The notes beneath the pieces were generated by a model. It ran no database searches. It was not told the DNA's origin and was given only the letters and a program-made list of their open reading frames with translations. Below, one piece after another: positions 1-6,551 of a stretch of DNA of 6,569 nt. Each line of letters opens with the position of its first letter. The first letter of the stretch is position 1. Source of the stretch: Actinoplanes liguriensis (lineage in GTDB: Bacteria > Actinomycetota > Actinomycetes > Mycobacteriales > Micromonosporaceae); assembly GCA_000715855.1 (NCBI GenBank), contig KL571195.1, forward strand, positions 79,645 to 86,213. Direction: 5' to 3'. A program made the translations under genes and the position numbers.

Positions 1-944
1 GTCTCTACGTGCGGCGGGTGGCCGGCACGCTGCCCCGCGCGGACGGGCCGGCCGGGGCGCCCGACCTGATCGTCGAGGGCAGCCTGGGCGACCCCGCGGT
101 GCGGGACGTGTTCCGGGTGCGCACGTCACTGGGCGGCGGCGGTCCGGAGGTGACCCGGCTGACCTCGCTCACCGGGACCGGGCTCACCACCGGCGGGGAC
201 GTGCTGATCGCGGATGACGAGGTGTGGCGGGGTGACCGGCGGGTGGGGACGCTGCGGTCGTTGCGCGCGGCTCTGCCGTACCGGCCGGAACCGGTCCTGG
301 AGCGGGTCACCGATCGCCGTCTCCCGGCCGCCGTGCTCTACCCCACCGGCTTCGTCGGGGGCAGCCTTCCCGTTCTGGTCACCCTCGGCGACGGTCCGGG
401 TTCCCAGGAGGTACGGGCTGAGCCGCCCGCCTGGCAGGAGCGCCAGTGGTGGGCGGACGCCGGGTTCGCCGTGGTCAGCGTGGACTCGCGAGGCACGCCC
501 GGGGTCGCGCCCAGCTTCGAGAAGGCGGTCCACCGGCGGCTCGCCGACCTGGTCCTGTCGGACCTGGTGGACGCGTTGCGGGCGCTCACCGGCAAACACC
601 CCGACCTGGACCTGACCCGGGTCGCCGCGCGCGGCCGCGGGCTGGGCGGGTGGCTCGCCGCGCTTGCCGCGCTGCGCCGCCCTGAGCTGTTCCGCTGCGC
701 GGTCGCCCGGGAACCGGTGCTGGACTGGTTCACGCTGCCCCGGCCGGTCGCCGAGCGCTACCTGGGCGATCCGGCCGACTCCGCGCACGTCTACCGCAAC
801 CACGACCTGACCGCTGAGCTCGCCGAGGCCGGCCCGGACGGCCCGGTTCTGCTGGCCGGCGACGAGACCGGACTGGCCGCGGAGTTGAGCTGGATACAGC
901 GACAGTTGACCACCCGGGAAGGTTTTGTCGTACCGGGCCCATAG
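1..944 (+). CDS. S9 (prolyl oligopeptidase/DPP-IV-like) peptidase homologue, 3' part, probably catalytically dead
   Basis: This gene is open at the left edge; the first whole codon is at 3 and TAG is at 942-944, giving 313 visible residues. Residues 1 to about 95 look like the end of a beta-propeller and the rest like the alpha/beta-hydrolase domain of DPP-IV-type S9 peptidases. A well-kept stretch is WWADAGFAVVSVDSRGTPG, followed by a basic/acidic helix and the PDLDLTRVAARG strand-turn. Active S9 enzymes carry G-W-S-[FY]-G-G next. Here it reads GRGLGG, with Gly (codon 639-641, residue 213) in the serine position. The usual oxyanion segment (DPYGGP-like) reads LGDGPGSQ. The protein stops about where the last strand would lead to the catalytic His, which is missing. 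Family membership is clear, while loss of activity is inferred from these three changes. The full-length family is usually about 650-720 residues. It ends 9 bases before tldD. It could instead be a recent decay product, but the frame is intact. Confidence 0.85.
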   Translation, partial: LYVRRVAGTLPRADGPAGAPDLIVEGSLGDPAVRDVFRVRTSLGGGGPEVTRLTSLTGTGLTTGGDVLIADDEVWRGDRRVGTLRSLRAALPYRPEPVLERVTDRRLPAAVLYPTGFVGGSLPVLVTLGDGPGSQEVRAEPPAWQERQWWADAGFAVVSVDSRGTPGVAPSFEKAVHRRLADLVLSDLVDALRALTGKHPDLDLTRVAARGRGLGGWLAALAALRRPELFRCAVAREPVLDWFTLPRPVAERYLGDPADSAHVYRNHDLTAELAEAGPDGPVLLAGDETGLAAELSWIQRQLTTREGFVVPGP

Positions 945-947
945 GGT
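942..947 (+). promoter_or_regulatory. possible -10 box for a leaderless tldD transcript
   Basis: TAGGGT fits the actinobacterial -10 pattern TANNNT. It ends six bases before the tldD ATG, so transcription would begin at or next to the A of the start codon. No clear Shine-Dalgarno sequence precedes this ATG, which fits a leaderless mRNA. Its TAG is also the stop codon of the upstream gene. No convincing -35 box is seen at 17-18 bases (AAGGTT at 919-924). This is inference from motif and spacing only. Confidence 0.35.
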
Positions 948-953
948 CGGGAC

Positions 954-2381
954 ATGAGCCACTTCGATGAGGCGGGCGCGGCGGTCCAGGCCGCGCTCGA
1001 CGCCGGCGCCCGCTATGCGGATGCCCGTGTCATGGTCTGCCGCACCGAGTCGATGACGGCCCGCAACGGGTCCGTCGAGGATCTCGGCTCCGACGAGAGC
1101 GCCGGCCTGGGTGTGCGTGCCCTGGTCGGCTCGAGTTGGGGCTTCTATGCCGTTCCCGATCTCTCCGAGCCGGCCGCCCGTGCCGCCGGGCGCCGCGCCG
1201 CGCAGATCGCCGCGGCCAGCGCCCTGGTCGCCGGGCCGCCGGCCGAGCTGATGCCGTCCGCCCCGGTGACCGCGAGCTGGGCCAGCGAGTGTGCGGTCGA
1301 CCCGCTCTCGGTGCCGCTCTCCGACAAGGGCGACCTGCTGGTGCGGGCCACCGCCGCGGCGAAGGAGGCGGGCGCCGACCTGGCCGAGGCGAGCTACGCC
1401 GTCTGGGACACCATGAAGTGGTTCGTCTCCAGCGAGGGCCACCGCATCGACCAGCACATCCGGGAGTGCGGCGGCGGGGTGACCGCCAACGCGATCGGCG
1501 ACGGCGAGGTCCAGCGCCGTTCCCTCCCCGGGCAGTACGGGACGCGTGGCTGGGAGCTGATCGAGGAGCTGGACCTGGTCGGCAACGCCCCGCGGCTGGC
1601 CGAGGAGGCCCGGGAGCTGCTCACCGCGCCGCTCTGCCCGTCCGGCGAGACCACCCTGGTCCTCGGCGGGTCGCAGCTCGCGCTGCAGATCCACGAGTCC
1701 GTCGGGCACGCCATCGAGCTGGACCGGATCCTCGGCTGGGAGGCCGCGTTCGCCGGCACGAGCTGGCTGGACCTGAGCCGGCTCGGCGAGTTGCGGTACG
1801 GGTCGGAGCTGATGAACATCACGATCGATCCGAGCTTCCCGGGCGCCCTGGGCAGCTTCGGCTTCGACGACGAGGGCACCCCCGCGGCGAAACGGCACGC
1901 GGTCCGCGACGGGATCTGGGTCGGCGTGCTCGCCGGGCGGGACTCGGCCACCGTCGCCGGGCTGGACTACGCCGGCAGTGTCCGCTCCGACGGCTGGTCC
2001 CGGCTGCCCATGGTCCGGATGACCAACGTCGGCCTGGAGCCCGGCCCGCACACGCTCGACGAGATCATCGCCGCCACCGACGACGGCGTGTTCATGGAGA
2101 CGAACCGGTCCTGGTCGATCGACGACCGCCGGCTGAACTTCCAGTTCGGCTGCGAGATCGGCTACGAGATCAAGAACGGGAAGCGCGGCCGGATGCTGCG
2201 TAACCCGACCTACACCGGGATCGGCCCGAAGTTCTGGCAGTCGATGGACATGCTCTCGTCCGAGACGGTCGCCTGGGGCACGCCGAACTGCGGCAAGGGA
2301 CAGCCCGGCCAGATCGGGCACACCGGGCACCCGGCGGCGCCGGCCCGGTTCACCAACGTTCGGGTGGGGGTGCGGGCATGA
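954..2381 (+). CDS. tldD: TldD, catalytic zinc subunit of the TldD/TldE metalloprotease
   Basis: This 475-residue protein is a full-length TldD of the PmbA/TldD (U62) family. With TldE it forms a heterodimeric cytoplasmic protease that degrades unfolded peptides. In other bacteria the pair helps mature microcin-type modified peptides and degrade the CcdA antitoxin. The zinc site is visible as HESVGH at residues 247-252 with E248 as the catalytic glutamate, followed by AIELDR. The expected third ligand is C446 in the C-terminal GTPNCGKGQPGQ segment. Both match the HExxxH...C arrangement of TldD. The FDDEGTP motif at residues 304-310 is shared with the partner. The start at ATG 954 gives a normal family N-terminus (MSHFDEAG) and lies directly after the S9 gene. 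The 3' end overlaps tldE by four bases (ATGA), indicating translational coupling. The substrate in this organism is not shown by the window. Confidence 0.95.
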   Translation: MSHFDEAGAAVQAALDAGARYADARVMVCRTESMTARNGSVEDLGSDESAGLGVRALVGSSWGFYAVPDLSEPAARAAGRRAAQIAAASALVAGPPAELMPSAPVTASWASECAVDPLSVPLSDKGDLLVRATAAAKEAGADLAEASYAVWDTMKWFVSSEGHRIDQHIRECGGGVTANAIGDGEVQRRSLPGQYGTRGWELIEELDLVGNAPRLAEEARELLTAPLCPSGETTLVLGGSQLALQIHESVGHAIELDRILGWEAAFAGTSWLDLSRLGELRYGSELMNITIDPSFPGALGSFGFDDEGTPAAKRHAVRDGIWVGVLAGRDSATVAGLDYAGSVRSDGWSRLPMVRMTNVGLEPGPHTLDEIIAATDDGVFMETNRSWSIDDRRLNFQFGCEIGYEIKNGKRGRMLRNPTYTGIGPKFWQSMDMLSSETVAWGTPNCGKGQPGQIGHTGHPAAPARFTNVRVGVRA

Positions 2382-3820
2382 GCGAGCTTGCGAGTGAGCT
2401 GCAACTCGCGGCGAAGGTCGTGGAGCTGGTCCGGGAGCTGGCCGGCCGGGCCGCCGAGGCCGAGGTGAACGTGCGGCACCGCGCGCTCGCCCTGACCCGG
2501 TTCGCCAACTCGGCGATCCATCAGAACGTCGCCGAGGCCACCACCGGCGTGCGGCTGCGGCTGCACCTGGACGGGCGGACGGCGACCGGCTCCACCACGC
2601 TGACCAGCGTGGCCGGGCTGCGCTCGCTGGTCGAGCGGACTCTGGCCGCGGCCCGGGTCACCCCGCCCGACCCGGCCTGGGCCGGGCTCACGCCGCCCGC
2701 CGCGCTGCACATCTCGGCCGGTCACCCCGGCTCCGGCGAGCACTCCGGGCTGGCGTTCGGCTTCGACGAGGCGACCGCCCGGGCCACCCCGGCCGAGCGG
2801 GCCGAGCGGGTCCGCGCGTTCGTCGACGCGGCCGGTGGCCTGGAGACCGCCGGCTACTGCCGGACGGAATATCTCTCCGCCGCCTTCGCGAACACCGCCG
2901 GTCAGGCCGTCGACGGCCGCACCGCGGAGGCCGCGATGGACGGCATCGCTCGCAACGACGGCGCCGACGGCGTGGCCCGGCTGGCCGCGTCCCGGCTCGC
3001 CGACCTGGACGGCGCGGCGCTCGGCGCCCGCGCCGCGGCCAAGGCCCGGGCCGCGGTAACGCCGATCGAGCTCCCACCCGGGGAGTACGAGGTGGTTCTC
3101 GAGCCCACCGCGGTCGCCGACCTGCTGCAGAACTTCTCGGTCTTCGGGTTCAACGGGAAGTCGTACACGCAGAAGCAGTCCTTCGCCGAGCTGGGCAAGG
3201 AGCAGTTCGACCCGTCGGTGACCATCGTGGACGACCCGCTGGGCAGCCGCGGCGAGCCGGCGCCCGGCCTGCCGTTCGACGACGAGGGCACCCCGGCCCG
3301 GTCGCTGGTGCTGGTCCGGGAGGGGGTCACCCGGGCGGTGACCCACGACCGGACGTCCGCGGCCGAGGCCGGCGTCGAGTCGACCGGGCACGCCGCGGCC
3401 ACCTCGCGGTCCTGGGGCGCGTTCCCGGGTCACCTGCGTCTGGAGGCCGGGCCGGCGCCGGTCACGGGTCTCCCGGACGCGCCGGCCGCGGTCGTCGAGT
3501 CGGCCCGCCCGTTCGTCGCCCGGATGCGTCGCGGCCTGCTGGTCACCGACCTGTGGTACACCCGGGTGCTGGACCCGAAGACGCTGGCCGTGACCGGTCT
3601 GACCCGCAACGGCGTCTGGCTGGTGGAGGACGGCGAGATCACCCGCCCGGTGGGGAACCTGCGGTTCACCCAGTCATACCCGCAGGCGCTGGGTCCGGGC
3701 CGGGTGCTCGGCATCGGCGCCGAGTCGGTGCTGCTGCCCGACTCGTGGGGCGACTCGCGCTACGCCTCGCCGGCGCTGCACCTGGCGTCGTGGAACTTCA
3801 CCGGCAACGCCTCAGGTTGA
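2378..3820 (+). CDS. tldE: TldE/PmbA, non-catalytic partner of TldD
   Basis: This 480-residue PmbA/TldD-family protein is homologous to TldD but lacks the HExxxH zinc motif. The aligned region reads VLEPTAVADLLQNFS (E242 onward), as expected of TldE, which shapes the chamber around the TldD active site and does not cut. The N-terminus carries the family's FANSAIHQN-type strand (about residues 42-50), and FDDEGTPARS follows at about 300-309. The C-terminal domain has the WYTRVLDP and GVWLVEDGEI segments typical of the family. The start at ATG 2378 overlaps the tldD stop (ATGA), and a G-rich stretch GGGTGGGGG at 2362-2370 could serve as ribosome binding site. The paired order and tight coupling support a one-to-one heterodimer. 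After its TGA comes a hairpin that could terminate the transcript. Nothing in it looks broken. The name is safe from the pairing and the missing zinc motif. Confidence 0.93.
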   Translation: MSELASELQLAAKVVELVRELAGRAAEAEVNVRHRALALTRFANSAIHQNVAEATTGVRLRLHLDGRTATGSTTLTSVAGLRSLVERTLAAARVTPPDPAWAGLTPPAALHISAGHPGSGEHSGLAFGFDEATARATPAERAERVRAFVDAAGGLETAGYCRTEYLSAAFANTAGQAVDGRTAEAAMDGIARNDGADGVARLAASRLADLDGAALGARAAAKARAAVTPIELPPGEYEVVLEPTAVADLLQNFSVFGFNGKSYTQKQSFAELGKEQFDPSVTIVDDPLGSRGEPAPGLPFDDEGTPARSLVLVREGVTRAVTHDRTSAAEAGVESTGHAAATSRSWGAFPGHLRLEAGPAPVTGLPDAPAAVVESARPFVARMRRGLLVTDLWYTRVLDPKTLAVTGLTRNGVWLVEDGEITRPVGNLRFTQSYPQALGPGRVLGIGAESVLLPDSWGDSRYASPALHLASWNFTGNASG

Positions 3821-3842
3821 TCGATTAGCCCATCGGTGATCA

Positions 3843-3900
3843 TCTTTGTGGACCGGGATGCTGCTTTTGTGACCTACTTGGCATCCCCGGTCCGCAAAGA
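3843..3900 (+). terminator. long imperfect hairpin after tldE, possible terminator
   Basis: Left arm 3843-3861 (core CTTTGTGGACCGGGATGC) pairs with right arm 3881-3900 (core GCATCCCCGGTCCGCAAAG). This gives 19 base pairs with one G-U wobble (3849/3894), one bulged C (3885) and a 19-base loop at 3862-3880. It starts 22 bases after the tldE stop. No T-run follows, but actinobacterial terminators often lack one. It could instead be a regulatory structure for the sdh genes, since it also lies about 125 bases upstream of sdhC. Confidence 0.55.
3868..3883 (+). promoter_or_regulatory. CRP/GlxR-like operator candidate upstream of sdhC
   Basis: TGTGACCTACTTGGCA matches the actinobacterial CRP/GlxR pattern TGTGA-NN-TA-NN-TCACA at 10 of 12 fixed positions; the second half-site is degenerate (TGGCA). 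GlxR is known to control succinate dehydrogenase genes in Corynebacterium, so the location makes sense. The site lies in the loop and the start of the right arm of the hairpin. One strong half-site can arise by chance, so confidence is low. Confidence 0.3.
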
Positions 3901-3915
3901 GTCGGACCTTCGGCG

Positions 3916-3921
3916 TAACGT
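3916..3921 (+). promoter_or_regulatory. possible -10 box for the sdh operon
   Basis: TAACGT fits TANNNT and lies in the only intergenic region, giving a leader of about 100 bases before sdhC. No good -35 box is present 17-18 bases upstream. The small symmetric GTGTGCCACAC at 3920-3930 overlaps its end and might be an operator. This is a weak, motif-only call. Confidence 0.28.
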
Positions 3922-3979
3922 GTGCCACACATCACCGTCGCGCGAGGACGGCTGACCGCGGGCACCCTTGTGTCCGCTT

Positions 3980-4015
3980 CCGGTCGGCCCCGCGCAGCAC
4001 CTGGCGCGGCACCGG
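3980..4015 (+). promoter_or_regulatory. leader hairpin beside the sdhC ribosome binding site
   Basis: The inner stem CCGCGC (3990-3995) pairs with GCGCGG (4004-4009) around an 8-base loop. The outer stem CCGGT (3980-3984) pairs with ACCGG (4011-4015), separated by an asymmetric internal loop (5 bases against 1). It ends two bases before the Shine-Dalgarno sequence, so it could affect ribosome access. GC-rich DNA forms such stems often, and no function is shown. Confidence 0.3.
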
Positions 4016-4016
4016 C

Positions 4017-4021
4017 AGGAG
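4017..4021 (+). promoter_or_regulatory. ribosome binding site that sets the sdhC start
   Basis: AGGAG lies five bases before ATG 4027. It supports that start over the in-frame GTG at 3922, which has no Shine-Dalgarno sequence and would add 35 low-complexity, Ala/Pro/Arg-rich residues. Confidence 0.75.
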
Positions 4022-4026
4022 ATGAC

Positions 4027-4818
4027 ATGACGACCACGGCGACGAGGCCGGGCGCGGGAGGAATCCGTGCGGCGATCTCGGCACGGACACTTCGGACCGA
4101 TCGATGGTGGCTCGCGCCGCTGATCACGTTCCTCGGGCTGAGCGCCTGGGTGGCGTATGCGACGGTCCGGGTCTTCCTGCACAAGTGGTTCTACGTGGAG
4201 GAGTACCACTACCTCACGCCGTTCTACTCGCCCTGCATCACCGATCGGTGCGGCGACGCGGCCGAGTTCGGCACTCCCCTGCCGAGCTTCTGGCTGATCC
4301 CGGAGGCGGCGTTCACCCTGCCGTTCCTCCTGCTCTTCCGGTTGACCTGCTACTACTACCGGAAGGCGTACTACCGGGCGTTCTGGCTCTCGCCGCCCGC
4401 GTGCGCGGTGCCGGACGGGCACAAGACGTACTCCGGTGAGACCCGCTTCCCGCTGATCTTCCAGAACGCGCATCGGTACGCGTTCTACGCCGCCGGCGTG
4501 ATCTCGGTGATCAACACCTGGGACGCGATCCGGGCGCAGAGCACCGGGATCGGCCTCGGCAACGTGATCCTCTGGGTCAACGTGATCATGCTCTGGGCGT
4601 ACACGCTGTCCTGCCACTCCTGCCGGCACATCGCCGGCGGCCGGCTCAAGCACTTCTCCAAACACCCGGTGCGCTACCGCTTCTGGACCTTCGTGTCGAA
4701 GTTGAACACCCGGCACATGCAGCTCGCGTGGATCACGCTCGGGACGCTCGCGCTGACCGATTTCTACATCATGGCGCTCTCCGCCAACTGGTTCTCCGAC
4801 CTGCGGCTGATCGGTTAG
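4027..4818 (+). CDS. sdhC: succinate dehydrogenase membrane anchor (actinobacterial Sdh1 / type F SdhC)
   Basis: This 263-residue membrane subunit carries electrons from the SdhB iron-sulfur clusters to menaquinone in the cytoplasmic membrane. Five hydrophobic helices are visible at about 27-51, 85-107, 150-168, 174-195 and 231-255. The Arg-rich N-terminus suggests it lies in the cytoplasm. That puts two Cys/His-rich loops on the cytoplasmic, SdhB-facing side: residues 108-149 (C108, C126, H132, H149) and 196-213 (C196-H-S-C199-R-H201, H209, H213). The outer loop at 52-84 holds SPCITDRC (C70, C75). A single large anchor just before the flavoprotein gene matches the mycobacterial Sdh1 order (Rv0249c-Rv0248c-Rv0247c, recalled from memory). 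Mycobacterial Sdh1 is reported to hold a membrane-embedded Rieske-type [2Fe-2S] cluster with two His ligands; which residues here would bind it is inference. The start is set by AGGAG and ATG 4027. The gap to sdhA is 9 bases. Confidence 0.92.
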   Translation: MTTTATRPGAGGIRAAISARTLRTDRWWLAPLITFLGLSAWVAYATVRVFLHKWFYVEEYHYLTPFYSPCITDRCGDAAEFGTPLPSFWLIPEAAFTLPFLLLFRLTCYYYRKAYYRAFWLSPPACAVPDGHKTYSGETRFPLIFQNAHRYAFYAAGVISVINTWDAIRAQSTGIGLGNVILWVNVIMLWAYTLSCHSCRHIAGGRLKHFSKHPVRYRFWTFVSKLNTRHMQLAWITLGTLALTDFYIMALSANWFSDLRLIG

Positions 4819-4827
4819 GGGCCGACG

Positions 4828-6551
4828 ATGACGAGCACAACCGAACGCCATCTGTACGACGTCGTCGTGATCGGCGCGGGCGGTGCCGGGCTGCGCGCGG
4901 CGATCGAGGCCCGGCTGGCCGGCAAGAAGACCGCGATCATCTCCAAGTCGCTGTTCGGCAAGGCGCACACGGTGATGGCCGAGGGCGGCGCGGCGGCCGC
5001 GATGGGGAACGTGAACTCGCGCGACAACTGGATGGTGCACTTCCGGGACACCATGCGCGGCGGGAAGTTCCTGAACAACTTCCGGATGGCCGAGCTGCAC
5101 GCCAAGGAGGCCCCGGAGCGGATCTGGGAGCTGGAGACGTACGGGGCGCTGTTCGACCGTACGAAGGACGGCAAGATCTCCCAGCGCAACTTCGGCGGCC
5201 ACGAGTACCCGCGACTGGCTCACGTCGGCGACCGCACGGGGCTGGAGTTGATCCGTACCCTCCAGCAGAAGATCGTCTCCCTGCAGCAGGAGGACTTCGC
5301 CGAGACCGGGAGCTACGACTCGCGGATCCGGGTCTTCCAGGAGACCACGATCACCGAGCTGCTGCTCGACGGCGACCGGGTGGCCGGCGCGTTCGGCTAC
5401 TACCGCGACTCCGGCGACCTCCTGCTCTTCGAGGCGCCCGCGGTGGTGCTCGCCACCGGCGGCGTCGGCCGCAGCTACAAGGTCACCTCGAACTCCTGGG
5501 AGTACACCGGCGACGGCCACGCGCTGGCCCTGCGCGCCGGCGCGACCCTGATCAACATGGAGTTCCTGCAGTTCCACCCGACCGGCATGGTCTGGCCGCC
5601 CAGCGTCAAGGGCATCCTGGTCACCGAGTCGGTCCGGGGCGACGGCGGCGTGCTGCGCAACTCCGAGAACAAGCGGTTCATGTTCGAGTACGTCCCCGAC
5701 GTCTTCCGCAAGCAGTACGCGGAGACCGAGGAGGAGGCCGACCGCTGGTACTCCGATCCGGACAACAACCGCCGCCCGCCCGAACTGCTGCCCCGCGACG
5801 AGGTGGCCCGGGCGATCAACAACGAGGTCAAGTCCGGCCGGGGCAGCCCCGCCGGCGGCGTCTTCCTGGACATCGCCTCCCGCCTGCCGGCCGAGCAGAT
5901 CGTCCGGCGGCTCCCGTCGATGCACCACCAGTTCAAGGAACTGGCCGACGTCGACATCACCAAGGAGCCGATGGAGGTCGGCCCGACCTGCCACTACGTG
6001 ATGGGCGGGGTCGAGGTCGACCCGGACACCGGCGCCGCCTTCGGCACGGTGCAGGGGCTGTTCGCGGCCGGGGAGGTGTCCGGCGGCATGCACGGCTCCA
6101 ACCGGCTCGGCGGCAACTCCCTCTCCGACCTGCTGGTCTTCGGCAAACGGGCCGGCGAGCACGCCGCCGCCTACGTGGACACGCTCACCAAGCGGCCCAA
6201 GCCGGCCCGGGTGGACGTCGCCGCGGCCGCCGAGGTCGCGCTCGCGCCGCTGAACCGGGCCGGGGGCGAGAATCCCTACACCCTGCAGCAGGACCTGCAG
6301 GCGGTGATGGGTGACCTGGTCGGCATCATCCGCCGCGAGGGCGAGCTGAGCGACGCGCTCAAACGGTTGCACGAGCTGCGGCTGCGGGTGGCGAACGTCT
6401 CCGCCGGAGGCGGTGGCCGGCGCTACAACCCCGGCTGGCACCTGGCCCTCGACCTGCGCAACATGCTGGTCGTCTCGGAGTGCACGGCGAAAGCGGCACT
6501 GGAACGCGAGGAGTCCCGCGGCGGCCACACCCGGGAGGACTTCCCGAAGAT
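4828..6551 (+). CDS. sdhA: succinate dehydrogenase flavoprotein subunit, 3' end cut by contig edge
   Basis: This is the FAD subunit that oxidises succinate to fumarate. Its frame is open from ATG 4828 to the edge, giving 574 whole genuine codons; Sdh1-type SdhA is usually about 640-650 residues, so about 70 are missing. The nucleotide-binding GAGGAG is at residues 16-21. H47 in KAHTVMAEGG is the expected covalent FAD attachment site. Active-site candidates are H250 (QFHPTG), E267 and R270 (TESVRGDGG), H389 (CHYVMGG) and R426 (HGSNRLGGNSL). The C-terminal helical domain includes a typical EESRGGHTREDFPK stretch. A GGGG at 4818-4821 six bases upstream may serve as a weak ribosome binding site. 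It is co-directional with sdhC at a 9-base gap, so the two are one operon, with sdhB expected next. Bases from 6552 on are adapter: the Ile-Cys-Leu-Leu-Tyr-Thr ending read through them is false, and the real residue after FPK is probably Met (AT plus a lost G). Confidence 0.96.

Noticed and set aside
1..20. Possible adapter remnant at the left edge
   Set aside because: The first bases do not match the mosaic end in either direction and translate in frame with the S9 homologue (LYVRRV).
906..911. TTGACC as a -35 box for tldD
   Set aside because: It is 30 bases from the TAGGGT motif, too far for normal promoter spacing, and lies within the S9 coding sequence.
126..2330. 734-residue open frame on the - strand
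   Set aside because: It lies opposite the S9 and tldD genes, is low-complexity (Gly/Arg/Ala/Pro-rich) and resembles no family; it is a shadow of GC-rich codon use.
3818..3842. Short imperfect inverted repeat around the tldE stop (TGATCGAT / ATCGGTGATCA)
   Set aside because: The pairing needs a three-base bulge and spans few bases; chance is likely next to the much stronger hairpin at 3843-3900.
3922..4026. Upstream GTG start that would lengthen SdhC by 35 residues
   Set aside because: It has no Shine-Dalgarno sequence, the added residues are low-complexity, and ATG 4027 has a well-placed AGGAG.
4728..6314. 528-residue + strand open frame in another frame over sdhA
   Set aside because: sdhA in frame from 4828 has full family motifs; this frame is Arg/Gly-rich noise that looks long only because sdhA itself has no stop before the edge.
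3874..6528. 884-residue open frame on the - strand
   Set aside because: It runs antisense to the clearly real sdhC and sdhA and has Arg/Gly/Val/Asp-rich composition; it is a shadow.
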